Shown one piece after another: positions 1 through 9,791 of a DNA stretch of 64,000 nt (position 1 is its first letter; each line of letters starts with the position of its first letter). The translations under genes were made by a program, and so were the position numbers. This DNA is from Sphingomonas sp. UBA978. Its GTDB lineage: Bacteria > Pseudomonadota > Alphaproteobacteria > Sphingomonadales > Sphingomonadaceae. The notes under the pieces are model-generated. The model ran no database searches, was not told where the DNA came from, and was given only the letters and a program-made list of their open reading frames with translations. The stretch is from the NCBI RefSeq assembly GCF_002292295.1, contig NZ_DBBS01000014.1, positions 1-64,000 of the forward strand, written 5' to 3'.

Positions 1-22
1 TCAAATCCTGTCCCCGCAACCA
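1..22 (+). tRNA. 3' end of a tRNA gene, probably initiator tRNA-Met (partial, cut by window edge)
   Basis: The first 22 bases read as the end of a T-loop, the 3' half of the T-stem (CCTGT), the 3' acceptor strand (CCCCGCA), a discriminator A and an encoded CCA. An A at the position opposite base 1 is typical of bacterial initiator tRNA, and alphaproteobacterial tRNA-fMet genes end in this way from memory. The 5' part lies outside the window, so the anticodon is unseen and the identity is inferred. The 3' end doubles as the probable attachment site of the neighbouring element. Confidence 0.6.
8..21. repeat. Putative attachment-site core, left copy (14 bp)
   Basis: CTGTCCCCGCAACC lies within the tRNA 3' end and recurs exactly and in the same orientation at 24879-24892. 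The minus-strand recombinase frame reads through this copy as VAGTGFE, a tail common in integrases whose 3' end overlaps a tRNA. This is the expected geometry of an att site. The att role is inference; the repeat itself is seen directly. Confidence 0.6.
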
Positions 23-29
23 ACCGTAT

Positions 30-67
30 CACAACAGGCCCGTCTCGTAAGAGACGGGCCTGTTGTG
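30..67. terminator. Perfect 17-bp inverted repeat with GTAA loop
   Basis: Arms 30-46 and 51-67 are perfectly complementary around a four-base loop. The hairpin starts eight bases after the tRNA CCA and lies inside the 3' part of the recombinase reading frame. No T-run follows on either strand. It is most simply a tRNA terminator or processing hairpin carried at the element end. A recombination accessory site is an alternative. Confidence 0.55.
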
Positions 68-1386
68 CGTTTGGCGCGCACGCTTCCTCCGCGAACGCCA
101 GCATCCGGTACAGGTCCCCGTACAGCTGGATGGGACGGCGCTTGCCACCACGCGCGCTGCCTGGCTGCACCACGATCTTCTCGATGAGCGGGCGGATAGT
201 CTGCCGGGCGCTCGCGCCGTCGTCTGAGGCCAAGTGCGCATCGAGCTCGGCGATCGCGCGCGTGTACAGGCTCTCATAGTTCGCCGGCAGTCGCACGAGA
301 GGCGACGCTGGCGTTGCAGCGATGATCTCCTCCAGTCGCCGTTCCTCGGTTTCCAGATTCTTCACGCGCGCCGTCAGTGCGCGCGGTGCATCCTTGTCCT
401 CCTCGATGCGGGTGACGAGGTTGGCGATGCGGGCGCGGGTCTCCGCCAGCTCGTGTTCGGCCGTGGCACGCTCGGCGTTTCCGGCCTGTGCTGCGACCGC
501 GAGCTCCTGCTGGAGGAGCGCCGCGAAGCGCTTGATGAGTGCCGGGGTCAGCAGCCGCTCACGGATGCCCGCCAGTGCGCGGGCTTCGAGTTCGGTCGTG
601 GTGATCGAGCCGTTGTCGCATGTTCCCGTGCGGTGCCCCTTGCAGCGCCACCGTCCGGCGCCGGTCGCAAAGAACGGGGCGCCGCACGCGCCGCAGGTCA
701 CCAGCCCGGAGAGGAGGTGGGTGGGGCGCTTGGCGCCGCTCAGCGGATTGCCGGTCAGTTTGAACTTCGCGTCGCGCGCGCTGCGGGCTTCGGCTTGCCG
801 CGTCTTCACTTGCTCCCACAGCGGTTGGTCGATGATCCGCAGCTCCGGTTCGTCGCGGATGATCCACTCCGCCTCCGGATTGAGGCGCGGGCGACGCGAG
901 AAGCCACGCCGCTCATTGGGCACCTCGACCCACGTGCGGCGGTTGAAGATGCGGCGACCGATGTAGAGCGCGTTGTTGAGGATGCCTTCACCCAGCGTCA
1001 CGTCGCCCGACAGCGTCGAGGGGTTCCAAACTCCGGCATTGTACTTGCCGCGCTCGCGGGCGCGCGGGGAGGGGATGCCGTCGGCGTTGAGGGCGTTGCA
1101 GATCCGCTTCAGGCTCCAGCCCTCCGCGTACAGGCGGAAGATCCGGCGGACGAGTTCGGCCTGCTCGTCGTCGATCGCGAGCTGGTCGAGCTCGCGTCCT
1201 TGCGCATCCTCGCCGGTGATCGCGCGGCGGTAGCCGAGCACGCGACCGCCTGTGGCGCCACCGCGCGTCGCCTTGCCGCGCAGGCCCCGCCTGCCGTCGG
1301 CTCCGCGGACCAGCGTGATGAAGCGGGCGCCGTCGCGCCCGTAAAACCGCTCTGCGAAGTCCTTCCGCTCAGTCGAGATCACGAAC

Positions 1387-4300
1387 ATGATCGTCTGCTC
1401 GAAGAGCTCGGGCACAACCTTGATGACCTCGCGCCGCATCTCGCTGTCGAGCGGCGTGGTGCTGTCGATCCAAGGCACCGACGATCGACTGTACGTCATC
1501 GGCCAGCTCGATGGGCGGGAGCGGATTGTCAATTTCGAGTTCGCTGACGGCACCACGTGGACTGCAGCGGATCTCCGGGCTCTCCTCTATGCAAGCGAGC
1601 AGGCGTCTGGATCGAACATTCTCCAGGGCTCCTATTCGCCTGACCAGCTGTCTGGAGAAGCAGGCAACGACCGTATCTATGGTGGCGGCGGTGACGACGT
1701 GTTGTCTGGTGGGGCTGGTTCCGATCGGCTTGATGGAGGCAGCGGTAATGACACGCTGGCGGGCGGGACCGGCGCGGACCGTCTCGAGGGCGGCGACGGC
1801 AACGACATATACCTGTTCAATCGCGGTGACGGATCCGATACGATCGTCGATTTTTCAGGATCAAACGTCGTTCGTCTTGGTGCCGGCATCGCTGCGGCGG
1901 ACGTCCGTCTCTCTCGGGCGCTTCAGGACGGAGATGTCGGGGGCATCGTCTTGTCGATCGTCGGGACTGACGACCGTCTCTACATAACCGGGCAGCTCGA
2001 CGGTCCCAATCGTATCGCCAGCGTCGAATTCGCCGATGGCTCCAAATGGACGGAGGCAGACTTCAGGGTTCGTCTCTTTGCCGACGAACAGACCGCGGGT
2101 GATGACGTCATCCAAGGATCCTATGCCTCGGATCAGCTCTCTGGAGCAGACGGAGACGATTACCTCTACGGTCGTGGCGGCGATGACACGCTGACCGGCG
2201 GAGCTGGCGTGGATCGTCTTGAGGGCGGTAGTGGTAACGACACTTATGTCTACAATCGCGGTGATGGTCGAGACGCCATATGGGATGAAAGCGGTGACGA
2301 CACATTGCGCTTCGGTGCAGGGATCACCGCTGCTGATCTCGTGTTGTCGAGATCGCTTCAAGACGGCGATACACGCGGACTGGTAATCGCAATCGGGAAT
2401 ACGGAAGACAGGGTATATCTCATCGGTGCTCAAGGCGCCGGCCAAGCTGTCGAGCATATCGAGTTCGCCGACGGTACTCGGTGGACGCTCGCTGAGCTGC
2501 GAGCGCACCTCTACGAACAGGCGACCACCGCTGGCGCTGACATTATTCGCGGTTCGGGCGGAAAGGACAGTCTGTACGGCGGCGCAGGTGACGATTTCCT
2601 CTACGGCGATGACGGCAACGACATCCTCGATGGCGGCAGCGGTGCCGATCGCCTGGAAGGCGGTTTTGGCGACGACACCTATCTCTTCGGTAGGGTCGAT
2701 GGCTGGGATACGATCGTGGACGCTGGCGGACTGGATGTCGTGCGCTTCGCACCGGGTGTTCTGGCCGGTGACCTGACGGTATCGCGATCGATGCAGGATG
2801 GTGACGATGCCGAGATTGTATTGGCGATCAAGGGAATCGAAGATCGGCTATACATCGTCGGTCAGCAGAACCCCGGTAGCCGCGTCGAGAGTTTCGTCTT
2901 CGCAGATGGGACGACATGGGCCTGGCAGACTATCACCGACCTTACCCAGGCAAACACGCTGGGCGGGGTTATAGTCGCGTCGACAATGGGTGATGATACG
3001 ATCACCGGTACCATGGGCTCCGATGTTTTGCGCGGCATGGGCGGCGATGAAGTACTGCGCGGCGGCATGGGATCGGACCGCTACATCTACGCTCGCGGCG
3101 ACGGCAACGACGTAATCTACGATGCTGTCGACTCCGAAGCCGTCGATCGGCTTGAACTTACGGGAATCAATGCCGCAGACGTTCGTGTTGTTAATTCACC
3201 GACGGATGCCGATGACATCATTATCGAAGTTTCCGACGGACAAACGATCTATCTCGATCAGCAGAATGTCGCGGGTGGCGGTATCGATCAGGTCGTCTTT
3301 GCCGATGGCATCGTTTGGAATAAGCAGCAGCTGGCCGATCGAGCGGCCAATGCGTTCTCTGCGCCCTTGGCCGAACGGATCGTCGGCACCAACTTTGCCG
3401 AGACGCTCCATGGCGGGGCGGGAAATAATGTCCTGGTCGGCCTCGGTGGCGGCGATACCTATCTCTTCAATCTTGGAGATGGCGCCGATACGATCGACGA
3501 AACGATTGTCGGCGGGTCCAAGCTCGCACCTGCCAGCACCGATCTTGATACGATACGCTTTGGTGCGGGCATTGCTTTCGCTGATCTCTGGTTGGCCGCG
3601 CTCGGTACGGGCGGCGACATGATGCTCACGATCGCTGGTCACTCGGAATCGCTGCTCCTCAAGGGCCAGGATCTGGGCGGTGCAAACGGCATCGAGCTTC
3701 TGGCGTTCGCGGATGGCAGTACCGTTGCGTTTGCAGCCCTTCGCGGCGCCGCCATCGGCGCGGCGATCACTGCTGGCGACGATGTTGTGAGTGGCTTTGC
3801 CAGCAACGATATCCTCATCGGCGGGGCCGGGAATGACATGCTCATCGGCGGCAAAGGCGCGGATACTTACGTTTATGCGCGCGGCGATGGCGACGACACG
3901 ATCGTCGAAACGGCGGATGGTGCAACCAATATACTGGCGTTCGGGGCGGATATCGCTTTGACCGATCTTAGGTTTGATCGGCGTGCAAGCGCGCCGACTG
4001 ACCTCTTTATCACCGTCGCGGGAGGCGGCAGGATCGTCGTGCGCGGCCAGTTTGAGGGTGCAGGTGGAATCCAGCAGGTGCGTTTCGCAGATGGAGTGAC
4101 GCTGTCTCGCGACGACATCGTGCGGCGCATGCTTGCCCAGCCCGCGACGCCTGGCGATGACTTTATCGTGGGAAGCTCCAGCGGTGACACGATCGATGGA
4201 CTCGCTGGCGCTGACACGATCTTCGGCATGGAGGGCGACGACACAATCTACGGCGGCGCGGGTAACGACGCGCTGCACGGCGGCGTGGGCGCGGATACGA

Positions 4301-7300
4301 TCCACGGCGGCGACGGCGACGATGTGATTTCGGGCGAAGAAGGCATCGACACGCTGGATGGCGGCGCAGGCTTCGACACGGTGGATTACGGTTTCTCGCT
4401 GGATCGCTGGTCGATCGATCTCGCAGCAGGAACGGCGACCATGATCGGTGTCGATAAGCCGCAGGTGGAAACGATTAGCGGATTTGAAGCGGCGATCGGC
4501 GGGATTGGTGCCGACGTTCTGATCGGGGACGGTGGAGCTAACACGCTGCGTGGTGGCAGCGGTAACGACGTTCTGCGCGGCGCGCGTGGCGACGACATAT
4601 TTCTAGTGGACGGTGACGAAGACGGCGTCGACACCGTCGATGGGGGGGCTGGAGCCGATACGATCCTGGCGATGTCCGACGGCACAGTAATCGCCCTTGC
4701 CGGCGTTCAGGATGTCGAGACGATCAGCGGCGGCGGTCATACCGGCGTGGTCGTTAGTGCAACCGATGGCGATGATACGCTCGATCTCTCCGGCGTTACG
4801 CTTCAGGATATCCAGTCAATCCTGATGGGTAATGGAAACGATATCTTGACCGGATCGGCGGGCGCGGACGTCATCGATCTTGGTGCGGGTGACGATGTGC
4901 TCCGCTACGGCGCCACACTGTCCGCTGGCGACGATGTCGATGGCGGCGAGGGTAACGACCGTATCGAAGCGACAGCGGACGGCACCGTGATTCATGTATC
5001 GCGCATGGTCGGTATCGAGACCGTTACCGCGGCGGGCTTCGCCAATGTGGTAGTGGAAGGGTCCGACGCGGCCGATGTTTTTGACCTGACCAAGACGGCC
5101 TATGTCGGCGTCGCGCGCTTCGAGCTCGACGGCGGTGACGATACTTTCATCGGTGGTCAGGGAGCGGACGTGGTCCGCGGCGGGGGTGGCGACGACGTGC
5201 TTGCCGGCAACGCGGGTGACGACGTCTTCGAGTTCGACTCGGGCAACAACGGCCATGATCGGATCGATGGCGGAGCCGGGGTCGACACCCTTCGCGCGAG
5301 CGCCGACGGCGCGGTCATGGGGATTGCCGCACTGGCAGGCGTCGAGGCGATCGACGGGGCCGGTCATGCCGGCGTGACGATTTCACTCACAGAAACGGCG
5401 GACACGCTCGACCTCTCAGCGCTTACCGTGACTGGGATTGCCGGGATTGTGGGCGGGGCGGGCGACGATGTCATTCGCGGCAGCAACGGAGCCGACACTT
5501 TCCTAGTCGGGATAAGCGATGGCAGCGACGATATCGATGGTGGCGCAGGCATCGACACGATTAAGGCGACCGCTGACGGTGTCACGATCGGTCTGAAACA
5601 TCTTGCCAGCGTGGAGGCCATCACGGCTGACGGCCATGTGGGCGTCACGGTCCGCACCACCGATGCCGCCGACACATTGGATCTCAGCAGCATGACGCTG
5701 ACAGGCATCGAACGTATTACGCTCGGCGCGGGCGACGACGTGTTCGTCGGCACCGGTGGCAGCGACACCATCGAGGGCGGTGCGGGCAACGATACGCTGA
5801 CCGGCGGCTATGGAGACGATACCTATCTGTTCTCGCTTGGCGACGGCCACGACACCATCCGCGAGGGATTGAGCGGCGCTGGCGGCGGTCTGGACGTGCT
5901 GCGCTTCGGACGAGGTATTCGGCCCGAAGACGTCCAGGTTACGACGGCAAACAATGGCGCCGACTTCGTCTTCTCGATCGGCAACGGCAGCGATACCGTG
6001 CGCGTGATCAACGGGGCGTCGGCATCGGAAGACTATTGGATCGATGAAATCCGATTCGACGACGGTACTATATGGACTCGCAGTTCATTGACGGGAGCTG
6101 TTGTACCGTACACCAACGGTGACGATCGAATTTACGGCACCAATGATGCTGAAACGCTGCGAGCCGGTGCCGGCAACGACTGGATCAACGGTCGGGGCGG
6201 CAACGACACGATTATCGGCGGTACCGGTAACGACACGCTGGGCGGCGGCTCGGGGAACGACACCTACATCTTCAATCGCGGCGATGGTCAGGATACGATC
6301 CTCGACGGGATCGACTATTGGGATGGCGGCAACGGCGGCAACGACACGATCGTCCTGGGCGCCGGGATCCTGGCGTCCGATGTCACGGTGTCGCAGCAGG
6401 CCAACGGCCGCGACCTGAAGCTCGATCTGGGGCAGGGCGACAGCATCTACATCGGTAACTCACCGCTGACCGATGGCGGCAACGTGATCGAACAGGTCAA
6501 GTTTGCCGACGGCACGGTGTGGACGGCGGCCGATCTGTTCGCCCGCTCGATCATACCCACCGATGGCAACGACGCGCTCTACGGCGACGACAATTCGCAA
6601 ACGCTGGATGGCGGTGCCGGCAACGATCGCATCATCGCCCGCGGCGGTAACGACGTGATCATCGGCGGCCTCGGCAACGACAACCTGTCGGGCGATGGCG
6701 GTGATGACACCTACATCTATGCTCGTGGCGACGGGGCCGATTACATTCAGGAATGGAGCCGCACGAGCAGCTATGGTGGCAACGACACGCTGCGTTTCGG
6801 GGCGGGGATCAATCCCGGCGACGTGATCGTGACGCAGACCAACAACGGTCGCGACTTCATGCTCACCATCGCCAACGGCGGTGGCAGCGTCGGCATCTAC
6901 GAAGCCATCACGGACGAGAATTCGCGGGTCGAGACGGTTGCCTTTGCCGATGGCACCACCTGGAATTTCGCGACGCTGATGGCCAAGTCGATGACGGGGA
7001 CATCCGGTAACGACGCGCTCTACGGCGACGACAATTCGCAAACGCTGGATGGCGGTGCCGGCAACGATCGCATCATCGCCCGCGGCGGCAACGACGTGAT
7101 CATCGGCGGCCTCGGCAACGACAACCTGTCGGGCGATGGCGGTGATGACACTTATGTTTTCGCGTGGGGTGACGGTGCAGACTATATCTCGGAGTGGAGC
7201 CGCACGAGCAGCTATGGTGGCAACGACACGCTGCGCTTTGAGGCGGGGATCAACCCCGCCGACGTGATCGTCACCCAGGCCAACAACGGCCGCGATTTTA

Positions 7301-8022
7301 TCCTGACAGTATCCAACGGCGGGGGCAGCGTCGGCATGTACGAGGCCATCACGAATGGTAACTCGCGGGTCGAGACGGTTGCCTTTGCCGATGGCACGAC
7401 GTGGGATTTCGCGACGCTGATGGCCAAGTCGACTTTAGCCAGCCCTGATCCGGTATGGATCAACGGGGACGCGGGCGCGAACTCTCTATTTGGAACTGAT
7501 ACAGCCGATACATTCCAGGGCAATGGCGGTGCCGATTATCTGGCCGGCGGCAAGGGTAGCGATACCTATCGCTACGCCTCGGGCGACGGCAGTGATCAGA
7601 TTGATGAATGGGGCACTGCCGGGGATACGGACGTCCTCAAGCTCTTGAACATCACTTCGCCCCAAGTCGCACTGCGGCGCGATGGCATCCAGTTGTATGT
7701 CAAGGATATCGCGACCGGCGCAGAGATCCGAGTTGAAAACCAGTTCTATTCGGACGCGACCTACGGCATCGAGAGAATTGTTTTTTCGGATGGTACATCC
7801 TGGAACCGTGAGGCGATCCAGCAGGCGGCTGTGCTCATGGGCGATGCCAATGACAATCAGATGTATGGCTACGACACAGCCGATACATTCCAGGGCAATG
7901 GCGGTGCCGATTATCTAGCAGGCGGCAAGGTAGCGATACCTATCGCTACGCCTCGGGCGACGGCAGTGATCAGATCGATGAATGGGGCACGGCCGTCGAC
8001 ACAGACGTGCTCAAGCTTCTGA
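1387..8022 (+). CDS. RTX/haemolysin-type calcium-binding repeat protein, 5'-truncated, first part before a frameshift
   Basis: This frame encodes about 2,200 residues built from GGxGxD nonapeptide repeats that bind calcium in beta-roll structures. They alternate with HCBP-related modules containing LQDGD, DDRLYI and FADGTxW. Such proteins are usually exported by type I secretion, and no T1SS genes are in the window. RTX homology begins only near position 1455; the first ~23 residues are read from the recombinase side of a junction, so the true start is lost. The last ~35 residues (after LAGGK at about 7930) are out of frame because AAGGGTAGC in sister repeats is AAGGTAGC here. Downstream repeat sequence continues in the next frame to 9374. 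Adhesin, bacteriocin-like or enzyme roles cannot be distinguished, as no catalytic domain is visible. Confidence 0.75.
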   Translation: MIVCSKSSGTTLMTSRRISLSSGVVLSIQGTDDRLYVIGQLDGRERIVNFEFADGTTWTAADLRALLYASEQASGSNILQGSYSPDQLSGEAGNDRIYGGGGDDVLSGGAGSDRLDGGSGNDTLAGGTGADRLEGGDGNDIYLFNRGDGSDTIVDFSGSNVVRLGAGIAAADVRLSRALQDGDVGGIVLSIVGTDDRLYITGQLDGPNRIASVEFADGSKWTEADFRVRLFADEQTAGDDVIQGSYASDQLSGADGDDYLYGRGGDDTLTGGAGVDRLEGGSGNDTYVYNRGDGRDAIWDESGDDTLRFGAGITAADLVLSRSLQDGDTRGLVIAIGNTEDRVYLIGAQGAGQAVEHIEFADGTRWTLAELRAHLYEQATTAGADIIRGSGGKDSLYGGAGDDFLYGDDGNDILDGGSGADRLEGGFGDDTYLFGRVDGWDTIVDAGGLDVVRFAPGVLAGDLTVSRSMQDGDDAEIVLAIKGIEDRLYIVGQQNPGSRVESFVFADGTTWAWQTITDLTQANTLGGVIVASTMGDDTITGTMGSDVLRGMGGDEVLRGGMGSDRYIYARGDGNDVIYDAVDSEAVDRLELTGINAADVRVVNSPTDADDIIIEVSDGQTIYLDQQNVAGGGIDQVVFADGIVWNKQQLADRAANAFSAPLAERIVGTNFAETLHGGAGNNVLVGLGGGDTYLFNLGDGADTIDETIVGGSKLAPASTDLDTIRFGAGIAFADLWLAALGTGGDMMLTIAGHSESLLLKGQDLGGANGIELLAFADGSTVAFAALRGAAIGAAITAGDDVVSGFASNDILIGGAGNDMLIGGKGADTYVYARGDGDDTIVETADGATNILAFGADIALTDLRFDRRASAPTDLFITVAGGGRIVVRGQFEGAGGIQQVRFADGVTLSRDDIVRRMLAQPATPGDDFIVGSSSGDTIDGLAGADTIFGMEGDDTIYGGAGNDALHGGVGADTIHGGDGDDVISGEEGIDTLDGGAGFDTVDYGFSLDRWSIDLAAGTATMIGVDKPQVETISGFEAAIGGIGADVLIGDGGANTLRGGSGNDVLRGARGDDIFLVDGDEDGVDTVDGGAGADTILAMSDGTVIALAGVQDVETISGGGHTGVVVSATDGDDTLDLSGVTLQDIQSILMGNGNDILTGSAGADVIDLGAGDDVLRYGATLSAGDDVDGGEGNDRIEATADGTVIHVSRMVGIETVTAAGFANVVVEGSDAADVFDLTKTAYVGVARFELDGGDDTFIGGQGADVVRGGGGDDVLAGNAGDDVFEFDSGNNGHDRIDGGAGVDTLRASADGAVMGIAALAGVEAIDGAGHAGVTISLTETADTLDLSALTVTGIAGIVGGAGDDVIRGSNGADTFLVGISDGSDDIDGGAGIDTIKATADGVTIGLKHLASVEAITADGHVGVTVRTTDAADTLDLSSMTLTGIERITLGAGDDVFVGTGGSDTIEGGAGNDTLTGGYGDDTYLFSLGDGHDTIREGLSGAGGGLDVLRFGRGIRPEDVQVTTANNGADFVFSIGNGSDTVRVINGASASEDYWIDEIRFDDGTIWTRSSLTGAVVPYTNGDDRIYGTNDAETLRAGAGNDWINGRGGNDTIIGGTGNDTLGGGSGNDTYIFNRGDGQDTILDGIDYWDGGNGGNDTIVLGAGILASDVTVSQQANGRDLKLDLGQGDSIYIGNSPLTDGGNVIEQVKFADGTVWTAADLFARSIIPTDGNDALYGDDNSQTLDGGAGNDRIIARGGNDVIIGGLGNDNLSGDGGDDTYIYARGDGADYIQEWSRTSSYGGNDTLRFGAGINPGDVIVTQTNNGRDFMLTIANGGGSVGIYEAITDENSRVETVAFADGTTWNFATLMAKSMTGTSGNDALYGDDNSQTLDGGAGNDRIIARGGNDVIIGGLGNDNLSGDGGDDTYVFAWGDGADYISEWSRTSSYGGNDTLRFEAGINPADVIVTQANNGRDFILTVSNGGGSVGMYEAITNGNSRVETVAFADGTTWDFATLMAKSTLASPDPVWINGDAGANSLFGTDTADTFQGNGGADYLAGGKGSDTYRYASGDGSDQIDEWGTAGDTDVLKLLNITSPQVALRRDGIQLYVKDIATGAEIRVENQFYSDATYGIERIVFSDGTSWNREAIQQAAVLMGDANDNQMYGYDTADTFQGNGGADYLAGGKVAIPIATPRATAVIRSMNGARPSTQTCSSF
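6571..7452 (+). repeat. Two near-identical 441-bp tandem units in the RTX gene
   Basis: The sequence starting GACGCGCTCTACGGCGACGA at 6571 recurs at 7012, giving a 441-bp (147-codon) unit. Each encodes a GNDALYGDDNSQT module followed by a GGGSVG module. The high nucleotide identity implies recent duplication or gene conversion. Confidence 0.8.
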
Positions 8023-8999
8023 ACATCACGGCAGCGCAGGTCGCCTTGCGACGTGATGGCATCCAGCTGTACATAAAAGACATTGCCACGGGTGCAGAAA
8101 TCCGAGTTGAGAACCAGTTCTATTCGGACGCAACCTACGGCATCGAGAATATTGTCTTTTCGGACGGTACATCCTGGAACCGTGAGGCGATCCAGCAGGC
8201 GGCTGTGCTCATGGGCGATGCCAATGACAATCAGATGTATGGCTACGATACAGCCGATACATTCCAGGGCAATGGCGGTGCCGATTATCTGGCCGGCGGC
8301 AAGGGTAGCGATACCTATCGCTACGCCTCGGGCGACGGCAGTGATCAGATCGATGAATGGGGCACTGCCGGGGATACGGACGTCCTCAAGCTCTTGAACA
8401 TCACTTTGCCCCAAGTCGCACTGCGGCGCGATGGCATCCAGTTGTATGTCAAGGATATCGCGACCGGCGCAGAGATCCGAGTTGAAAACCAGTTCTATTC
8501 GGACGCGACCTACGGCATCGAGAGAATTGTTTTTTCGGATGGTACATCCTGGAACCGTGAGGCGATCCAGCAGGCGGCTGTGCTCATGGGCGATGCCGGT
8601 GCCAATCAGATGTACGGCTACGACACAGCCGATACATTCCAGGGCAATGGCGGTGCCGATTATCTAGCAGGCGGAAAGGGTAGCGATACCTATTGCTACT
8701 CCTCCGGCGACGGCAGCGACCGGATCGATGAATGGGGCACGGCCGTCGACACAGACGTGCTGAAGCTCCTGGACCTTACCCCGGCTCAAGTTGCACTGCG
8801 CCGTGACGGCAATCAGCTGTACGTCAAGGATTTAAGCACCGGTCAGGAAATTCGGGTCGAAAACCAGTTTTATTCGGACGCCACCTACGGCATCGAGCAG
8901 ATCGCGTTCGCCGACGGTACGCTGTGGGACAGGAATACCATCCAATCTCAACTGCCCTCGGCAATGAACGGGGCTAATCGGATGTTAACAATAGGCGAC
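7501..8999 (+). repeat. Four near-identical ~375-bp tandem units in the RTX gene
   Basis: ACAGCCGATACATTCCAGGG begins units at 7501, 7876, 8250 and 8625, with spacings of 375, 374 and 375 bp. The 374-bp spacing pinpoints a single-base deletion in the second unit, which causes the frameshift. Each unit encodes a 125-residue module ending in a DANDNQMYGYDTADT-like segment. The fourth unit is more diverged at its 3' end. Confidence 0.9.
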
Positions 9000-9374
9000 G
9001 CAACATATTCGCAAGCATTCTCTGATGATGATCTTTTTGACGTCAGAGGAGAAGAGTTTCAGTCAGACGCAAATGTTACTAGTTTCCGACGTAATGCCAT
9101 GTCCCTGCCTCCATACAGCGACCTAGCAAATGGATCTGTTTCTTGGCTTCGCGAAGCGTTTGACAACGACGATGGCAAGCAGACAACATCCTTTAACCGA
9201 GCCAACGATATCCATGTCGCGGCTGCACAGCTCAGCGAGGCAGTTGTAATCTTCGGTGCCCGTAATGGCTCCATGATGGGCGAGACATACAATAATAGAG
9301 GAATAGCGTCGATCGCCGACTTGATGGCACTGGATCAGCGTCAGTCCATTGGGGAACGCTACGAGATGACCTAG
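8007..9374 (+). CDS. RTX repeat protein, C-terminal part after the frameshift
   Basis: This is the in-frame continuation of the preceding RTX gene. Homology resumes directly after the missing base near 7930, although the first ATG is at 8007. It carries further repeats with GGADYLAGGKGSDTY and RVENQFYSDATYG. After about residue 300 it enters a non-repetitive C-terminal stretch without glycine-rich nonapeptides, which could hold a type I secretion signal. The stop at 9372-9374 coincides with the end of an IS481 remnant on the other strand, so the native C-terminus may be cut. With the base restored, the two parts form one frame of about 2,660 codons. On its own this fragment lacks an evident ribosome-binding site and is probably not translated separately. 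Confidence 0.65.
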   Translation: MLKLLNITAAQVALRRDGIQLYIKDIATGAEIRVENQFYSDATYGIENIVFSDGTSWNREAIQQAAVLMGDANDNQMYGYDTADTFQGNGGADYLAGGKGSDTYRYASGDGSDQIDEWGTAGDTDVLKLLNITLPQVALRRDGIQLYVKDIATGAEIRVENQFYSDATYGIERIVFSDGTSWNREAIQQAAVLMGDAGANQMYGYDTADTFQGNGGADYLAGGKGSDTYCYSSGDGSDRIDEWGTAVDTDVLKLLDLTPAQVALRRDGNQLYVKDLSTGQEIRVENQFYSDATYGIEQIAFADGTLWDRNTIQSQLPSAMNGANRMLTIGDATYSQAFSDDDLFDVRGEEFQSDANVTSFRRNAMSLPPYSDLANGSVSWLREAFDNDDGKQTTSFNRANDIHVAAAQLSEAVVIFGARNGSMMGETYNNRGIASIADLMALDQRQSIGERYEMT

Positions 9375-9473
9375 GTGTTTAGTCCCGGCATCTGGTGGAT
9401 CGGGTCGACGATGAACCGGTCTGGCTCTGACGTCCAGATCTTGGCGATGTATTCGTAGGGCGTGAGCCCCGGA
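9371..9473 (-). pseudogene. IS481-family transposase remnant (last ~33 codons)
   Basis: The minus strand encodes LTPYEYIAKIWTSEPDRF followed by an HQMPGLNT end and stop. This is the characteristic C-terminus of IS481-type DDE transposases, from established knowledge of the family. Nothing upstream belongs to that family: at about 9474 the sequence changes to an IS66 fragment. Its end abuts the 3' end of the RTX frame, so this insertion probably trimmed that gene. Confidence 0.7.
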
Positions 9474-9725
9474 ACGCGAACAGTGCACCCGAATGCGGGT
9501 TCTGCGCCAGCACCTGCTGCACCAGCACCGCCAGACCGTCGAACCCCTTGCGCTTGTCGATCACCCCGCACGCCAGAAACACCCGCGTCGGCAACGGCAC
9601 TGGCACGGGGTTCATCGCAGCACCGACAACACCCGTGCCAGTGCGCCCGCATCCACATACGCATTCGGCGCTCACTCGCACGCCGTCCGACAGCGCGATG
9701 CGGATGAGAGGTGGCTCGGGATATC
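9474..9725 (-). pseudogene. IS66-family remnant: end of TnpA and start of TnpB
   Basis: The minus strand carries a VDAGALARVLSVLR end typical of IS66 OrfA. Its TGA overlaps an ATG at 9613-9615 that begins a TnpB-like frame with ACGVIDKRKGFDGLAVLV and ALFAFRG. TnpB proteins are normally about 115 residues; this one is cut after ~50 where the IS481 remnant begins. The TnpA end itself needs a small frameshift to read through. The right side is interrupted by the IS3-family element. It is a dead fragment. Confidence 0.65.
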
Positions 9726-9791
9726 TGCACAGCGGGGATAAGTGGATTGCCGATCTGACAGCGGCCATGCTGGCCGCGAGCGGGAGGCAAG

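Larger units (their letters stand above)
1..1439 (-). pseudogene. Large serine recombinase, N-terminal catalytic domain missing; 3' end off window
   Basis: One uninterrupted minus-strand frame of 479 codons runs from an ATG at 1439 off the left edge. Recognisable recombinase sequence begins at RRGLRGKATRGG / GGRVLGYR. It continues through the recombinase (PF07508-like) domain, a zinc ribbon with CGAC and a later CxxH/C cluster near 620-690, and a coiled coil near 400-530. It ends in VAGTGFE over the tRNA end. The N-terminal resolvase domain with the catalytic serine is absent. The roughly 45 codons before RRGLRGK do not resemble that domain, and upstream DNA is RTX repeat sequence in the opposite orientation. 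The gene is therefore probably a truncated relic unable to catalyse recombination. Orientation and position fit an integrase of an element inserted at the tRNA. The family call is firm; loss of function is inferred. Confidence 0.8.

Noticed and set aside
234..1547. Long plus-strand open frame (437 codons) opposite the recombinase
   Set aside because: It has no family features, while the minus strand encodes an unmistakable recombinase; high GC keeps antisense frames open.
7925..7940. Programmed ribosomal frameshift in the RTX gene
   Set aside because: No slippery heptamer or downstream structure is seen. Comparison with sister units shows a simple one-base loss.
7490..8999. Tandem repeats as a CRISPR array
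   Set aside because: Units of ~375 bp are contiguous coding modules without short repeats and unique spacers.
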